A stretch of 64,000 nt of DNA from Aquarana catesbeiana (lineage: Eukaryota > Chordata > Amphibia > Anura > Ranidae), in the NCBI RefSeq assembly GCF_042186555.1, contig NC_133335.1, positions 172,667,919 to 172,731,918 of the forward strand. The letters are read 5' to 3'. The translations under genes were made by a program, and so were the position numbers. Below are positions 9,655-20,700 of the stretch, one piece after another (within the stretch, counting starts at the first letter, position 1; each line of letters begins with the position of its first letter). A model generated the notes under the pieces. That model searched no databases, was not told the DNA's origin, and saw only the letters and a program-made list of their open reading frames with translations.

Positions 9655-11190
9655 GAAATGACCCTTATGCCCTGTACACACGATCGGACATTGATCGGAC
9701 ATTCCGACAACAGAATCCATCGTTTTTTTCCGACGGATGTTGGCTCAAACTTGTCTTGCATACACACGGTTGCACAAAGTTGTCAGAATTTCCGAACGTC
9801 AAGAACGCGGTGACGTACACCACGTATGACGGGTTTGGTGAGAGACAATTCGCGCTTTTTCAGACTCGTGGTTTTCAGATCATTTTTCTGCTGTTCAGTT
9901 TGTGCTTGTGGGTTTGTATCTGGTCTTCAGTGCGTGCAGTGAGTTCCCATTGGTTTATTCAGTGTGTTCTTGTCCATTCGTTACTGATTTTCAGGTCGCT
10001 CTTCACAGGCCTTGCTGTTCTTCAGTGCATTCTGTTACTTCATTCTGACCAGCCGACCGTTTTCTAGCCATGTACGTACTCATCGTAGAGTTCGTGCTAT
10101 GTTGGGGTTCTTACTTTAACACAAGCCCAGTCCATGAACAGGGTGGGGAGGAGTTCATGGACCAAGAATTGGTTGCTCCAGCGTGACCAATTCTGTCACA
10201 TGCCTTTGCTCCGTGAGATCCGTGAGAATAATCCTGATGATTTCAGGAACTTTCTCTGGTTGACGGACCCCGTATTTCACCGTTTGTTGGCTTTGCTGAC
10301 CACTTATATCAGCAGGTAGGATAAATGCATGAGGCAAGCCATCACTCCGGAGCAGAGGCTAGTCTCCATTTTGTGGTACTTGGCGACGGGGAGAAGCCTG
10401 CAGGACCTCAAGTTCTTGACAGGCATCTCCCCCCAGGCTCTGGGGATCATTATCCCAGAGACCTGTTCTGCCATCATCCAGGTTCTGCACAAGGAGTATA
10501 TTAAGGTAAGATTTTGATCCTTTAACATCACATTTTATTGTATTCAATGTTTGATAATATATTGTATTTCTTTCATAATTCCCTAATTACCACGATTGTA
10601 ATATGCTGTGAATGTCCCCTTTGTCCTCATGCATGCTGGAATTTTTTTTTTGTCCTTCATGCTTATTTGCCTTCACTTACCTCCCCAGCATGCTCTCCTG
10701 GGCCTATATCCACCTCGCCTAGTCACTTAACAATGTATTTTGTCAGCTCCATAGTAGTGCTTTACCCTAAACACCCCCTAAAATGTGTACAAATGTTATT
10801 TGTGTCCTTAAATTTTGGCAGAGTGCCAGAGGCTTTTTTTTTGGGCCCCAAACTCATTTGGAACCCTCCCTCTCCCCAACCGCTAAGTCAACTCATAACA
10901 ATCCTCTATCTGCTGACTTTGCCAAACCCATACACACTATACCTACCTCTTTTGTGGTCAGATTTTTGTATGAATTCCCCAAAGCATGTAGTGCAAGAGC
11001 CTGCCTGAATACTTTTAAATGGTACTGTTTAAAGTTTTTGTATCCTATTATTATCTTGAGAGGCAATTGCAGAATGTTAAAATTGTGCTCCAATTTGGAC
11101 AGTGTGTATTTATATTTTTGTATTATGACACTTCTTACCTGTCCAGTGGGCTGCCAATAGTGTAAGTAAGGAGGGGCTGGCCAAAGTAAT

Positions 11191-11984
11191 TGTCAGGTTC
11201 CACACTTACCAGACAGATGAGTCCACGTGGGCAGAGGGTAGGCTCCCTTACGTGTCCGATTCGGGGCCCCTGGTAGAGCAGACAGGAGGCCCGCGAATGC
11301 GGAGTGGTATGAGAGCCTGAAGTAAAGTCCTGGAGCACAGTGGTCTGGCAAGCAACCGGTAGAGCTTGAGACTTGATGGAGCAGATGCTGAGCAGGAGTT
11401 AATCAGACTTGGTCACACACAGGCAGAGGTCGGCAACGTGCTGGCGGCAACGGTACAAGGGAGAAGGCAGAAGCGAAGTCAGACAAGCCGGGGTCGGGTT
11501 CAGGCAGCAGTCAAGGAAGGTCCAAAGGTAGCCGGGTCACAACGGGAAAACACTACGGAGATACAGGAACACGGGATGATCACGGGACAAGACACAGAGC
11601 TGTTTGATCAGGCAGCACCAGTTCAGTGCAGAGGCAGGCTTCAAATAGGCTGATTGGCGCCAAAACGCCGCGCACGTGCGCGCGCCGATTCGCCAAGGCA
11701 CGCCGCGCACCCGCGCGCGCCCGAGCGCGCCCCCGACACCAGCACGCACGTCCACACCACCGGGCACGACAAAGGAAGCGACCACAGGCGGACGCGCGCT
11801 AACGCGGACGCGCGCTAGCGCGAACGCGCGTACGCACAAACGCCCGGACGCCACCCCGCACGCCACGGCCGGTCAGCCCAGGCGCGCCGATGCCCACAGG
11901 GACACGCGCCCCAGCACGCACAGGAACACGTACGCCAACGCGCCCCGGCGCGCACCGGCGCCCAACCAGGTAACCTCTCTGACA
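11191..11984 (-). repeat. 3' LTR of gypsy element
   Basis: 794 bp. By eye it differs from the 5' LTR by about seven substitutions and one 14-bp indel, all in the CpG-rich U3 half (11690-11984). The other half looks identical. This indicates a recent insertion. Confidence 0.92.
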
Positions 11985-14900
11985 GTGCCCCCTCCTTAAG
12001 GGCAGACTCCGGATGCCCAGTTGGGCCATCTTCGAGGCATGAGAGGTTTTAAAGGACTGCAAGAGTTCTCTGGCGTGTAAATTGCTTTCCGGCTCCCACG
12101 AATTATCTTCGGGTCCATAACCCTTCCATTTTACCAGATATTGCACCTGATTGTGCCTTCTTCTACAATCTAGAATTGCTTCCACTTCGAATTCCTCTTC
12201 GCCATTAACCACAATAGGTTTGGGTGGACCAATACTGCGACCAGAAAAGAAGTTAGGAGTGACTGGCTTCAGAAGAGACACGTGGAACACTGGATGTATC
12301 CTTAGAGAATTAGGAAGGTCCAGTTCGTAGGCCACATTGTTGATTTTCCTCTTGATCCGGAAGGGACCCAGATATTTGGGGCCCAGTTTCTTGGATGGGC
12401 AGGCCAACTTGAGATTAGTGGTAGACAGCCAGACAGAATTGCCGGGTTCGAGGACAAGTTCCCCCCGTCTCTTCCTGTCAAAGATTTTTTGTAATCTTCC
12501 TGAGCCTTGGTCATGGTCTCCTGCAGCAAATTATTGTTGTTAGAGAAGAAGTCCAAAGTTTGGGAAACTGCAGGAACAGGACATTCGGGGAATGATCCGG
12601 GCAAGAAGGATGGGTGGAAACCGTAATTGGCAAAAAACGGAGACTGGTTCGTAGCTGAATGTAGAGAATTATTATAGGAGAATTCTGCGATGGGAAGCAG
12701 GGAGGCCCAGTCATCCTGAGAAAAAGCAGAAAAACAGCGGATGTATTGTTCCAAAGTCTGGTTCGTCCTCTCGGTTTGCCCATTTGACTGGGGGTGGTAA
12801 GCTGAAGAGAAAGACAACTCGATCTCAAGCGCGCCACAAAGGGCCTTCCAGAATCTGGAGGTGAACTGGACGCCCCTGTCCGAGACTATGTTGGTCGGGA
12901 CTCCATGCAGCCTGACGATCTCCTTAATGAAGATGGAAGCGGTCTCCTTGGCAGAAGGGGTGCCCTTCATGGGGAGAAAGTGGGCCATTTTAGACAGCCT
13001 GTCAACCACAACGAAAATGGACGAAAAACCTTCTGATGGTGGAAGCTCAACAATAAAGTCCATTGATATCATGGTCCAAGGTCTCTCAGGGACTGGCAAT
13101 GGTCTCTAAAGGCCCCATGCTCTTGTTCGGTTAGTCTTGTTTCTGGCACACGTGTTACAGGACTCCACATAGTCCTTGCAATCCTTAGTAAGACACGGCC
13201 ACCAAAAGGTGCGTTGGACGAGATCGATTGTTTTCCGAGTGCCGAAGTGGCCAGCCAGTTTGTGGTCATGACATAAACTTAACACCTGTACCTTTAACTC
13301 CTCAGGGACCACAATCTTATTCTTGAACCAGAATAGTCCATCCTTGGTACAGGACTCAACAGGTGGAGACATCCCCATAGAGGCGCGTCTGATTCGGGAA
13401 ATTAGATCCTCCTGAAGGACTAAGAAATTTCCAGAGGGAAGGATGGTATCTGGGGACACGGTTCTTTCAGAATCGAGAAACATCCGGGAGAGGGCATCAG
13501 GTTTAACATTCTTGGATCCGGGTCTGAACGTAATATGAAAAATAAATCGGGAAAAAAAAAGTGCCCATCTGGCCTTCCGGGGTCTCAATCTCTTGGCTGT
13601 CCTTAAATATTCCAAGTTCTTATGGTCTGTGTAGATCAAAATGGGGTGTGCTGCGCCTTCCAGAAGGTAACGCCATTCCTCCAGAGCCGTTTTGATGGCT
13701 AAAAGCTCCCGATCTCCCACGTCGTAGTTTTTCTCGGAGGGAGAAAGTTTGCGTGAGAAGAATCCCACAGGGTACAGAAGTGCTTTGGCACCCTGTCTCT
13801 GTGAAAGTACAGCTCCGACTGCAACCTCAGACGCATCTACCTCTAGGACGAAAGGCAAGGCAGGGTTGGGGTGCTTGAGGATAGTGGCTGAGGTGAACAG
13901 CGCCTTAAGTTTTTCAAAGGCCTCTTGAGCCACAGGGGTCCAATGGAAACGACATCCTTGTTTAGTAAGCTCTGTGAGGGGAGTTATAATTGAAGAAAAT
14001 CCTTTAATAAATTTTCTATAGAAATTGGCAAAGCCAATAAAGCGTTGTACTCCTTTTTTGTCAGTCGGTGCAGGCCAATCCAGAATAGCGGATACTTTCT
14101 GTGGATCCATTTTGATGCCATCGGGGGAAATAATCAAGCCCAGGAACTGGATAGATTGGAGCTCGAATTCACATTTTTCCAGTTTAGCGTACAGTCCGTG
14201 TTGTCTGAGCCGGGAGAGTACATTTTGTACATGCTTACGATGTTCCATCAGGGAGGCCGAGAAAACCAAGATATCGTCTAAGTAAACGATGACATATAAA
14301 TCCAGTAAGTCATGGAAGACATCGTTGATGAAATGCTGGAACGTTGCCGGTGCATTGCACAGACCAAAAGGCATGACAAGATATTCGTAATGTCCAAATC
14401 GAGTACGAAAGGCCGTCTTCCACTCGTCTCCTTCTCTTATGCGGATCAAGTTATAGGCTCCACGGAGGTCTAACTTGGTAAAGACGGTAGCCGATCCCAA
14501 TCTCTGAAATAGCTCGGGAACCAGGGGTAGCGGGTATCTGTTTTTAATAGTAATTTTATTGAGCTCCCGATAGTCAATACAAGGACGTAAGGAGTGATCC
14601 TTTTTTTCGACGAAGAAGATACCTGCCCCAGCTGGAGACGTGGAAGGACGGATGAACCCTTTCTTTAGGTTCTCGTCTATATAAGTTTTCAGGGTGCCCA
14701 ACTCCTGCTCAGTTAGAGGGAAGATCCTTCCAAAGGGGACTTCGGTGCCTGGTAAGAGTTCTATTGGGCAATCATAGGGTCTATGTACTGGAAGGGTTTC
14801 TGCTCCTTTTTTGCTAAACACATCCAGGAAATCCCGGTAAGGTTCGGGAAGATCTTGGCAGGGCTTGGCTTCAGAGTCTATGCGCAGGCATTGGGAGGAA

Positions 14901-16297
14901 GTTAATGGGGTCCCCCGTAAGCAGTGTTGTCTGCAATATTCCGAGGAAAACTGAATCTTGCCTGTGGACCAGTTGATACTGGGATTGTGGGCCTGTAGCC
15001 AAGGTATTCCTAGGATGACTGGGAAGAGAGGAGAGGAAATGACGTCTAGGCGTAAAAGTTCCTGGTGTTCCGGGCCAATGGTGGCCAACAGAGGAACCGT
15101 TTCTTGAGTGACGGGTCCGGAGCGGAGGGTGGAGCCATCCGCTAGAAAAACTGCCAGTCCTTGAGCTTTAGTCTGAGTGGGAATATGATGGGTTTCGACG
15201 AAGGTCCGGTCAATGAAACCACTACAAGCTCCGGAGCCAATGATGACCGGTACTGGGATGCTCCTTCCAGGTAACTGTAATACAATGGAGAAGGTTAAAT
15301 GGTTACCAGCACTAGGTAGGACAGGTGCACACAATGAAGAAGACGGCAGACACTTACGTCTTTTGTTTGGGCATGCTCTTGCAAAATGACCAGACTCCCC
15401 GCAGTACAGGCATAGATTGAGTGTGCGCCTACGTGTCTTCTCCTCAGGAGTCAGAGAGGGACGGAGCAATCCCAACTGCATGGGCTCCGGGGCCTCCGGG
15501 CCAGGGGTAGAAGAGACCAGTGGAGCTTGGTTTGAGGCACTAGGGGCCCTGGGCAACATCCAGGTAAGGCGTGGGTGACTGACAGACCTCTCAGAGCGTC
15601 TCTCCCTGAGACGGCGGTCGATCTGGATGGACAGATTAATTAACTCTTCCAGTGTCTGAGGTATTCCCACTCGTGCCAATTCGTCCTTTAGAGGATCTGA
15701 CAACCCCAGCCGATATTGGTGACGCAAGGCTGCGTCATTCCAATCCGTATCCGAGCTCCAACGCCTAAACTCCACGGCGTAGTCTTCAGCAGCTCTGCGA
15801 CCTTGTTGAAGGGCATGTAAAGCGGCCTCTGCCGTGGCTGTTAGCTGGGGGTCCTCATACAACTGAGCCATAGCTAGGAAGAAGGCATCTAGGGAATCAA
15901 GAGATTGAGCCTTTTGCTCCAATAAGCGGTGGGCCCAGGTTTGCGGTTCTCCGGTCAACAGGGATATAACGAACCCCACTTTAGTAACTTCCAGGGAGAA
16001 TGTTCGGGGCTGCAAAGCGAAGTAGAGCTCGCATGCGTTGCGAAACGCTCGGAACTTACTGCGTTCTCCGGAGAATTTTTCGGGTGTAGGCACCCTGGGC
16101 TCTGAAGGGAGCATCACTACAGCGGGTGCTGAAGCAGGGTTGGCAGGAACTGCCCCAGGAGGAGAGGCTGAGAGGGCCTGAACCTGTCCTTCCAATCTGG
16201 TGTAGCCTTCCTGTAGGCTTTTAACGGCTTGAGTAAGGCCCGCTAGATGCCTGCATAGTTCATCCATGGGGGAGGCCCCCTGCCCGGACTCAGTCAT
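11799..16297 (-). pseudogene. gag-pol polyprotein of gypsy element, nearly intact
   Basis: The ATG is at 16297. The first frame runs 1,063 residues to a TAG at 13106-13108. Order: sushi-like gag (PEKFSGERSKFRAF, about residues 74-87; ELYFALQPRTFS), zinc knuckle CLYCGESGHFARAC, protease, RT with YLDD (near 14275) and LCNAPATFQ, RNase H with DASE and TDHK, then the integrase zinc-binding HHCC region. Past the TAG, in the same frame, the integrase core continues (MDFIVELP, VSDRGVQF, NGQTER), then a one-base loss in a T run near 12483 shifts the frame. The chromodomain (VEAILDCRRRHNQVQYLVKW, KGYGPEDNSWEP) follows at about 12090-12200. The protease motif reads IIGSGA where the family has an aspartate before SGA. 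The last frame runs through the polypurine tract into the 3' LTR to 11799. The lesions make this copy inactive. Confidence 0.9.
11985..11998 (-). other. Polypurine tract of gypsy element
   Basis: AAGGAGGGGGCAC in mRNA sense directly precedes the 3' LTR, as expected for the plus-strand primer. Confidence 0.8.
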
Positions 16298-16310
16298 GGC
16301 TGCCTGATAC
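16298..16310 (-). other. Primer binding site, self-priming type
   Basis: The 13 bases between the 5' LTR and the gag ATG read GTATCAGGCAGCC in mRNA sense. They show no obvious match to a tRNA 3' end by eye, but ATCAGGCAGC is the exact complement of GCTGCCTGAT inside the LTR (16727-16736, minus strand), where the transcript is predicted to begin. This is the arrangement of Tf1-type self-priming. Confidence 0.65.
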
Positions 16311-17118
16311 TGTCAGGTTCCACACTTACCAGACAGATGAGTCCACGTGGGCAGAGGGTAGGCTCCCTTACGTGTCCGATTCGGGGCCCCTGGTAGAGCA
16401 GACAGGAGGCCCGCGAATGCGGAGTGGTATGAGAGCCTGAAGTAAAGTCCTGGAGCACAGTGGTCTGGCAAGCAACCGGTAGAGCTTGAGACTTGATGGA
16501 GCAGATGCTGAGCAGGAGTTAATCAGACTTGGTCACACACAGGCAGAGGTCGGCAACGTGCTGGCGGCAACGGTACAAGGGAGAAGGCAGAAGCGAAGTC
16601 AGACAAGCCGGGGTCGGGTTCAGGCAGCAGTCAAGGAAGGTCCAAAGGTAGCCGGGTCACAACGGGAAAACACTACGGAGATACAGGAACACGGGATGAT
16701 CACGGGACAAGACACAGAGCTGTTTGATCAGGCAGCACCAGTTCAGTGCAGAGGCAGGCTTCAAATAGGCTGATTGGCGCCAAAACGCCGCGCACGTGCG
16801 CGCGCCGATTCGCCAAGGCGCGCCGCGCGCCGCGCGCCGCGCACCCGCGCGCGCCCGAGCGCGCCCCCGACGCCAGCACGCACGCCCACACCACCGGGCA
16901 CGACAAAGGAAGCGACCACAGGCGGATGCGCGCTAACGCGGACGCGCGCTAGCGCGAACGCGCGTACGCACAAACGCCCGGACGCCACCCCGCACGCCAC
17001 GGCCGGTCAGCCCAGGCACGCCGATGCCCACAGGGACACGCGCCCCAGCGCGCACAGGAACACGAACGCCAACGCGCCCCGGCGCGCACCGGCGCCCAAC
17101 CAGGTAACCTCTCTGACA
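16311..17118 (-). repeat. 5' LTR of gypsy element
   Basis: 808 bp. Read on the minus strand, U3 is extremely CpG-rich, then comes a CCAAT box (GCCAATCAGCC, 16770-16780) and a TATA-like TATTTGA (16761-16767). The proposed transcription start follows about 25-30 bases later, near 16736. The last bases CCTGACA abut the primer site. Confidence 0.9.
16727..16736 (-). promoter_or_regulatory. Predicted gypsy transcript 5' end / self-primer
   Basis: GCTGCCTGAT in mRNA sense lies about 25-30 bases after the TATA-like box. It can pair over 10 bases with the primer site at 16298-16310. The start position is inferred from spacing and complementarity; no transcript evidence is available. Confidence 0.55.
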
Positions 17119-18456
17119 GTAATACACATTATTTCGGCATTCATCTCTCAATGAAGTGGAGAGGGTTACCTGTCCAAAACATCTCCCCCCTAAAATTTTA
17201 ACAATGGGCAATCAGAGGGGGTGAGGAATCTGATAGGTGGACCTTATACTTTTGTCTTTAAATACTCCCTAAAATAAATGTTATACTGATGTTGGCCAAG
17301 AATGTTTGTGTCTAATCTGCTTTCAATGTTTATGTGCAAAATGACTCATTTTTTTATTCTTGTTTGACTCCACAGTTTCCTTCCAACCCACAGGAATGGC
17401 AGACTGTGGCCTCCCACTTTGCCCAGCGGTGGGACTTTCCAAGCTGCGTAGGTGCAATTGATAGGAAACACATCCACCTAGTCCCAACCCCCAACTCGGG
17501 GTCATACTATTATAATTACAAGGAGTTCAACAGTATTGTGATGTTGGCGGTGGTGTCGGCTACTTACGAGTTCCTGTATGTGGACGTGGGGAAAAATGGC
17601 CAGATGTTGGATGGTGGAGTCATCGCCCAGACCGAGTTCTACAGGCGTCTCCAGAATGGCAGCTTGGGCTTGCCATCTCCAGAAGACAATGCAGAAGGAC
17701 TCCCATTTGTCTTTGTTGCGGATGAAGTGTTTGTGCTGGGGGACCATCTTATGCAGCCATTCCCTATGAGGACCCTCACCCCGGACCAGAGGGTTTTTAA
17801 TTACCGGCTGGCCAGAGCCAGAAGAGTGGTGGAGAATACAATTGGAATAATGGCCAGCCGGTTCCGCCTATCACATCACATAATCACATCATCCTGTGTT
17901 GCTGTGTTCTCCACAACTTTTTAAGGAGAAATTCTATAAACTATGCTGCCTCAGTTGGGCCTGAGGCCGGAATTCATATTAATGAACCAACCCTGACGGC
18001 GCTTGAAACTTGCCGTCCTGGCTAGCCCCCCCAGAGTGCCCGCGAGGTCCGTATAAGATACATGGAATACTTTCCGGTTAGGGGGGCCATCGATATGCCA
18101 GACAATGTCTGAGACATTTTTAAAATAAAAATATTTTTGAAACTGAACAAATATTTGCTTTGATTTACTGCTTGGCTTTCTTTTAGCTGTCTGCTCGGTT
18201 ATCTTTTATTAATGTTCTAATTTTTTGGCCTTTTTCTTCAACAGTGCAAACGAAATTTCGTTGACACATGAGGTGACAATCTCTTCTTTGGCTAACTATT
18301 ATTATTATGTTGTGGGTCTGCCACACACACACACACCTTGTTTTTTTTGTTAATGTATGTAATGCATTACTGACAAAAATATTAATAGTTTTAAACATCA
18401 TGGCCCGAAATTTGGGGAGTCATGAAAATGGTTGTGTAAAACTAGAAAGCACTGTT

Positions 18457-18554
18457 GGGTGTTATTTACTAAAGGAAAATACACTTTGCACTACAAGTGC
18501 ACTTGAGACTGCACTTGTAGTGCAAAATGGATTTGCCTTTAGTAAATAACCCCC
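18457..18554. repeat. Short hairpin MITE
   Basis: An almost perfect 98-bp inverted repeat: GGGTGTTATTTACTAAAGG at one end, CCTTTAGTAAATAACCCCC at the other, and TTGCACTACAAGTGCA arms near the centre. It lies in Harbinger copy 1 between the transposase and Myb gene ends. Confidence 0.85.
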
Positions 18555-18954
18555 ATTGTCACTGAAAACAACAACTTTACCAAAAATGCTTTTGAGCATT
18601 GAAAGAAAAAGCCACACATTGTTGATTAACAATCTTTTTAATCAGAGCACAATCGCATATGTGTTTCTAAAAGGGTTTTTGAACAAACCAACATGTTTGT
18701 TGTATAACATTTTTTTTAGGTCACATTAAGTAGAAATTGCCTTTTAAGGTAAAACAGGCATATTTAAAACCATAAAACAATACACAAGTCTGGACCTTAG
18801 CAATTCTGGAGCATGTTTAAAACCATAAAACAATAAACAACTCTGGAACTTACAAAGTTCAACTTTTATAAAGTAAAGGCAACATCAGACATGAGTATGT
18901 ACAAACTGTGTTTGATATTGCGTTCAGCAGATGGGGTGATGTCACCCCTGAAAA

Positions 18955-19170
18955 AGCCAAATTTAGAAGATGCACACAAATTGCCTAATGTCAACATGTG
19001 CTAGCTGCCATCATGGGGGATCAATGGACGTGTTTTGTGGATGCAACCCCTTCCTCTCAGCTACTTTATTATTGAGGAAGGGGTTGTACCCACAAAACGC
19101 GTACATTGATCTCCCGTGATGGCAGATAGCACATGTTGACACACTGTGTGCATCTTCTAAATTTAGATTT
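18955..19170. mobile_element. Foldback repeat with hammerhead-like motif
   Basis: Inverted arms: AAATTTAGAAGATGCACAC near 18958 pairs with GTGTGCATCTTCTAAATTT near 19146, and AACATGTGCTA / TAGCACATGTT pair further in. The centre is near 19060. Each arm has a GAGGAAGGGGTTG..CCCACAAAAC block like those of the other foldback elements. It lies inside Harbinger copy 1. Confidence 0.75.
19072..19107 (+). ncRNA. Degenerate hammerhead-like motif
   Basis: TTGAGGA (one change from CUGANGA), hairpin GGGT-TGT-ACCC, then CAAAAC in place of CGAAAC, then GCGTA. Stem I pairing is not clear. It is probably an inactive relative of the motifs at 4880 and 59771. Confidence 0.35.
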
Positions 19171-19450
19171 TAACATACATAAAAAATTTTTGTCACAAAA
19201 AACAGAAGAAATTTAGGGATTTCTGGGTGTTTTAGATTCTCCCTAAAACATCAATGATGTTCTTCATTTTGTTTTGATCATCATTGATTTTTGCTTTAGG
19301 TTTTCTAAATCTCTATTACACCCCATTATCTCCCCGATGAGGATCTGGGCACTTTCACCGGTGAAATGACATTCCTCTTCCACAACATCCCTACAAAAAA
19401 AGCAAAAAAAACCACCATGTATTATAAATATGCAGGCATCCATCTCTTAC

Positions 19451-20584
19451 CTGAGGCTGTGGTCGCAGACACTCACCTGTTGTGGTGACAATTTCTACAA
19501 CGTCTCTCTCCTCCTCCTCTGGTTGGTTTTGAGGGATTTCCCCTTCTTCCTGAGGTGGGGGGTCCATGGTCTCCTCTGATGAGTGGTGTCCTCCGAGTCT
19601 TTTCTCCCCTATGTGAACAAAAATAGATATACTTAGCACACAGATATTTGATGGCAGAAATAGGAAAATGAAACATTGCTTGGAAGTGGGGTACAATTGT
19701 CTGTTTTGTGGGGTACAGTGGGGTACAATTGTCTGTTTTGTGGGGTACAGTGGGGTACAATTGTCTGTTTTGGCAGAGTTCCAAGCTGAAGAATTTTTTT
19801 TTTCCTTTGTAAAGCTTGAATACTTACCTATTTTGTGCAAGCTTAACAGATGGAGATACCCCTACAGTATTCACTGGAGCACCTGTGTGGGCCCCCTACT
19901 AACAAAAAGGGTGTTTTTTTGTCCAACACTAGTGCTCCAGCATCCAGATGTGTAAACAGATGTTGAGTGTCCTTTCATTCATAGCATTTCATTCTAGTTA
20001 CAAACCCATCTAGACAACAAACTTTTATTAATAGAAGTAGGCCCAAAAAACCGTATTGAACTGCATCTGGCCAAAACATTGTATTTTAGTGGCCGAACGA
20101 ACAATGCTTCCTACGAACGATTACTGTGCCCATGAACATGAAAGTTGCCATTTTAAAATGTACAACAGTAAAGAAAAGTGCATGGAGCAGCACGAACATC
20201 ATAAAAAGAAAGAATAGGAACACAGGATAACTACTTACTTTTTTGCAGCACTCTCCTGATTCTTCTATACTGATCATGCTCCCTTAATTTGAGGTCCGAC
20301 CACCGTTTCCTGAGTTGATCCTTGGATTGCCATACCCCAAAATTCCTGTGCAGACTCTTCACAACTTTAGCCATGATCTTGGCCTTTCTCAAATTTGGGT
20401 TTGGGTAAGGTCCATACTTCCTGTCGTAGTCGGCCCTCTTCAATATGTCCACCATCTCCACCATCTCAACAAAGGCCATATTTTAGGCCTTAAATGTCCA
20501 CCGGGATCGTGACATTTCTGGCTCCGGGCTTTCCTCCTCCTCCTCGTTGCTGCTATTATCATGCACCTGTTGTCTCTCCGCCAT
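19451..20584 (-). pseudogene. Myb/SANT-like gene of Harbinger copy 1, broken
   Basis: Exon 1 (20584-20239) starts ATG GCG GAG AGA and has an acidic N-terminus (NEEEEESPEPE). The DNA-binding region follows, with VEMVDILKRADYD, then NPNLRKAKIMAKVVKSLHRN and QLRKRWSDLKLRE, a trihelix/SANT-type pattern. It ends at a GTAAGT donor. One in-frame TAA lies just after SRWTFKA (near 20485); otherwise the exon is open. A second exon (19608-19451) after an ATAG acceptor encodes an acidic stretch (PQEEGEIPQNQPEEEERD) with two possible donors. A further exon near 19265-19390 is possible but its phase does not fit. Myb-like proteins of Harbinger elements bind the element ends and bring the transposase to the nucleus. 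Start and family are well supported; the exon count is not. Confidence 0.7.
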
Positions 20585-20700
20585 GTGCTCTCCCCCACTG
20601 CACCAAAAGAGAAGGGGCGGGGAATTGACTAGAAAGAACGTCAGGGGCGGGCAGGGTTTCACGCATGCGCAGTGTATATAAAGCATAACACGCGTGCGTC
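20585..20700. promoter_or_regulatory. Divergent promoter of Myb-like and MADF genes (copy 1)
   Basis: About 90-115 bp separate the Myb-like ATG (20584) from the MADF transcription start region. A TATA box TATATAAAG lies at 20675-20683 for the plus strand, preceded by GC-rich and GCATGCGCA sequence. The same TATA box and context occur at 45781-45790 in copy 2. Confidence 0.65.

Larger units (their letters stand above)
11191..17118 (-). mobile_element. Ty3/gypsy LTR retrotransposon, sushi/chromodomain type
   Basis: Complete structure in reverse orientation: LTRs at 11191-11984 and 16311-17118, both TGTCAG...CTGACA, flanked by a 5-bp duplication GTAAT (11186-11190, 17119-17123). One long gag-pol frame begins 13 bases after the 5' LTR. 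Domain order (gag, zinc knuckle, protease, RT, RNase H, integrase, chromodomain) places it with chromodomain-bearing Ty3/gypsy elements of the Tf1/sushi group. There is no envelope gene. It lies in the intron of the Harbinger transposase; Harbinger copy 2 shows the empty site. Confidence 0.93.
10069..18112 (+). pseudogene. HARBI1-like transposase (Harbinger copy 1), spliced, broken
   Basis: Exon 1 runs from about 10069 to 10505, ending AAG before GTAAGA. Exon 2 starts at 17376 after a pyrimidine tract and CCACAG. Exon 1 encodes the N-terminal region (RDQFCHMPLLREIRENNPDD, then ATGRSLQDLKF). Exon 2 encodes the DDE_4 catalytic domain, with the first aspartate in GAIDRKH and the late acidic motif ARRVVENTIG followed by SRFRL. 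Damage: the N-terminal frame is shifted relative to copy 2, a TAG lies after TYISR near 10317, and a deletion of about nine codons with frame loss follows the last motif near 17870. The C-terminal tail remains readable to the TGA at 18110-18112, followed by AATAAA near 18123. The intron carries the gypsy element. The enzyme would excise and insert Harbinger elements at TWA sites. Confidence 0.85.

Noticed and set aside
13106..13108. TAG in pol as a programmed read-through stop
   Set aside because: It lies within the integrase, far from the gag-pol border, and gag and pol are already in one frame; a point mutation is simpler.
16030..16060. GCGAAACGC near 16040 as another ribozyme-like box
   Set aside because: It lies in the gypsy gag coding region with no CTGANGA box or pairing strands nearby.
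19668..19840. Small tandem GGGGTACAATTGTCTGTTTTG repeats as a coding exon
   Set aside because: Three near-identical 27-bp units in the Myb-like gene intron; the frame is repeat-driven.
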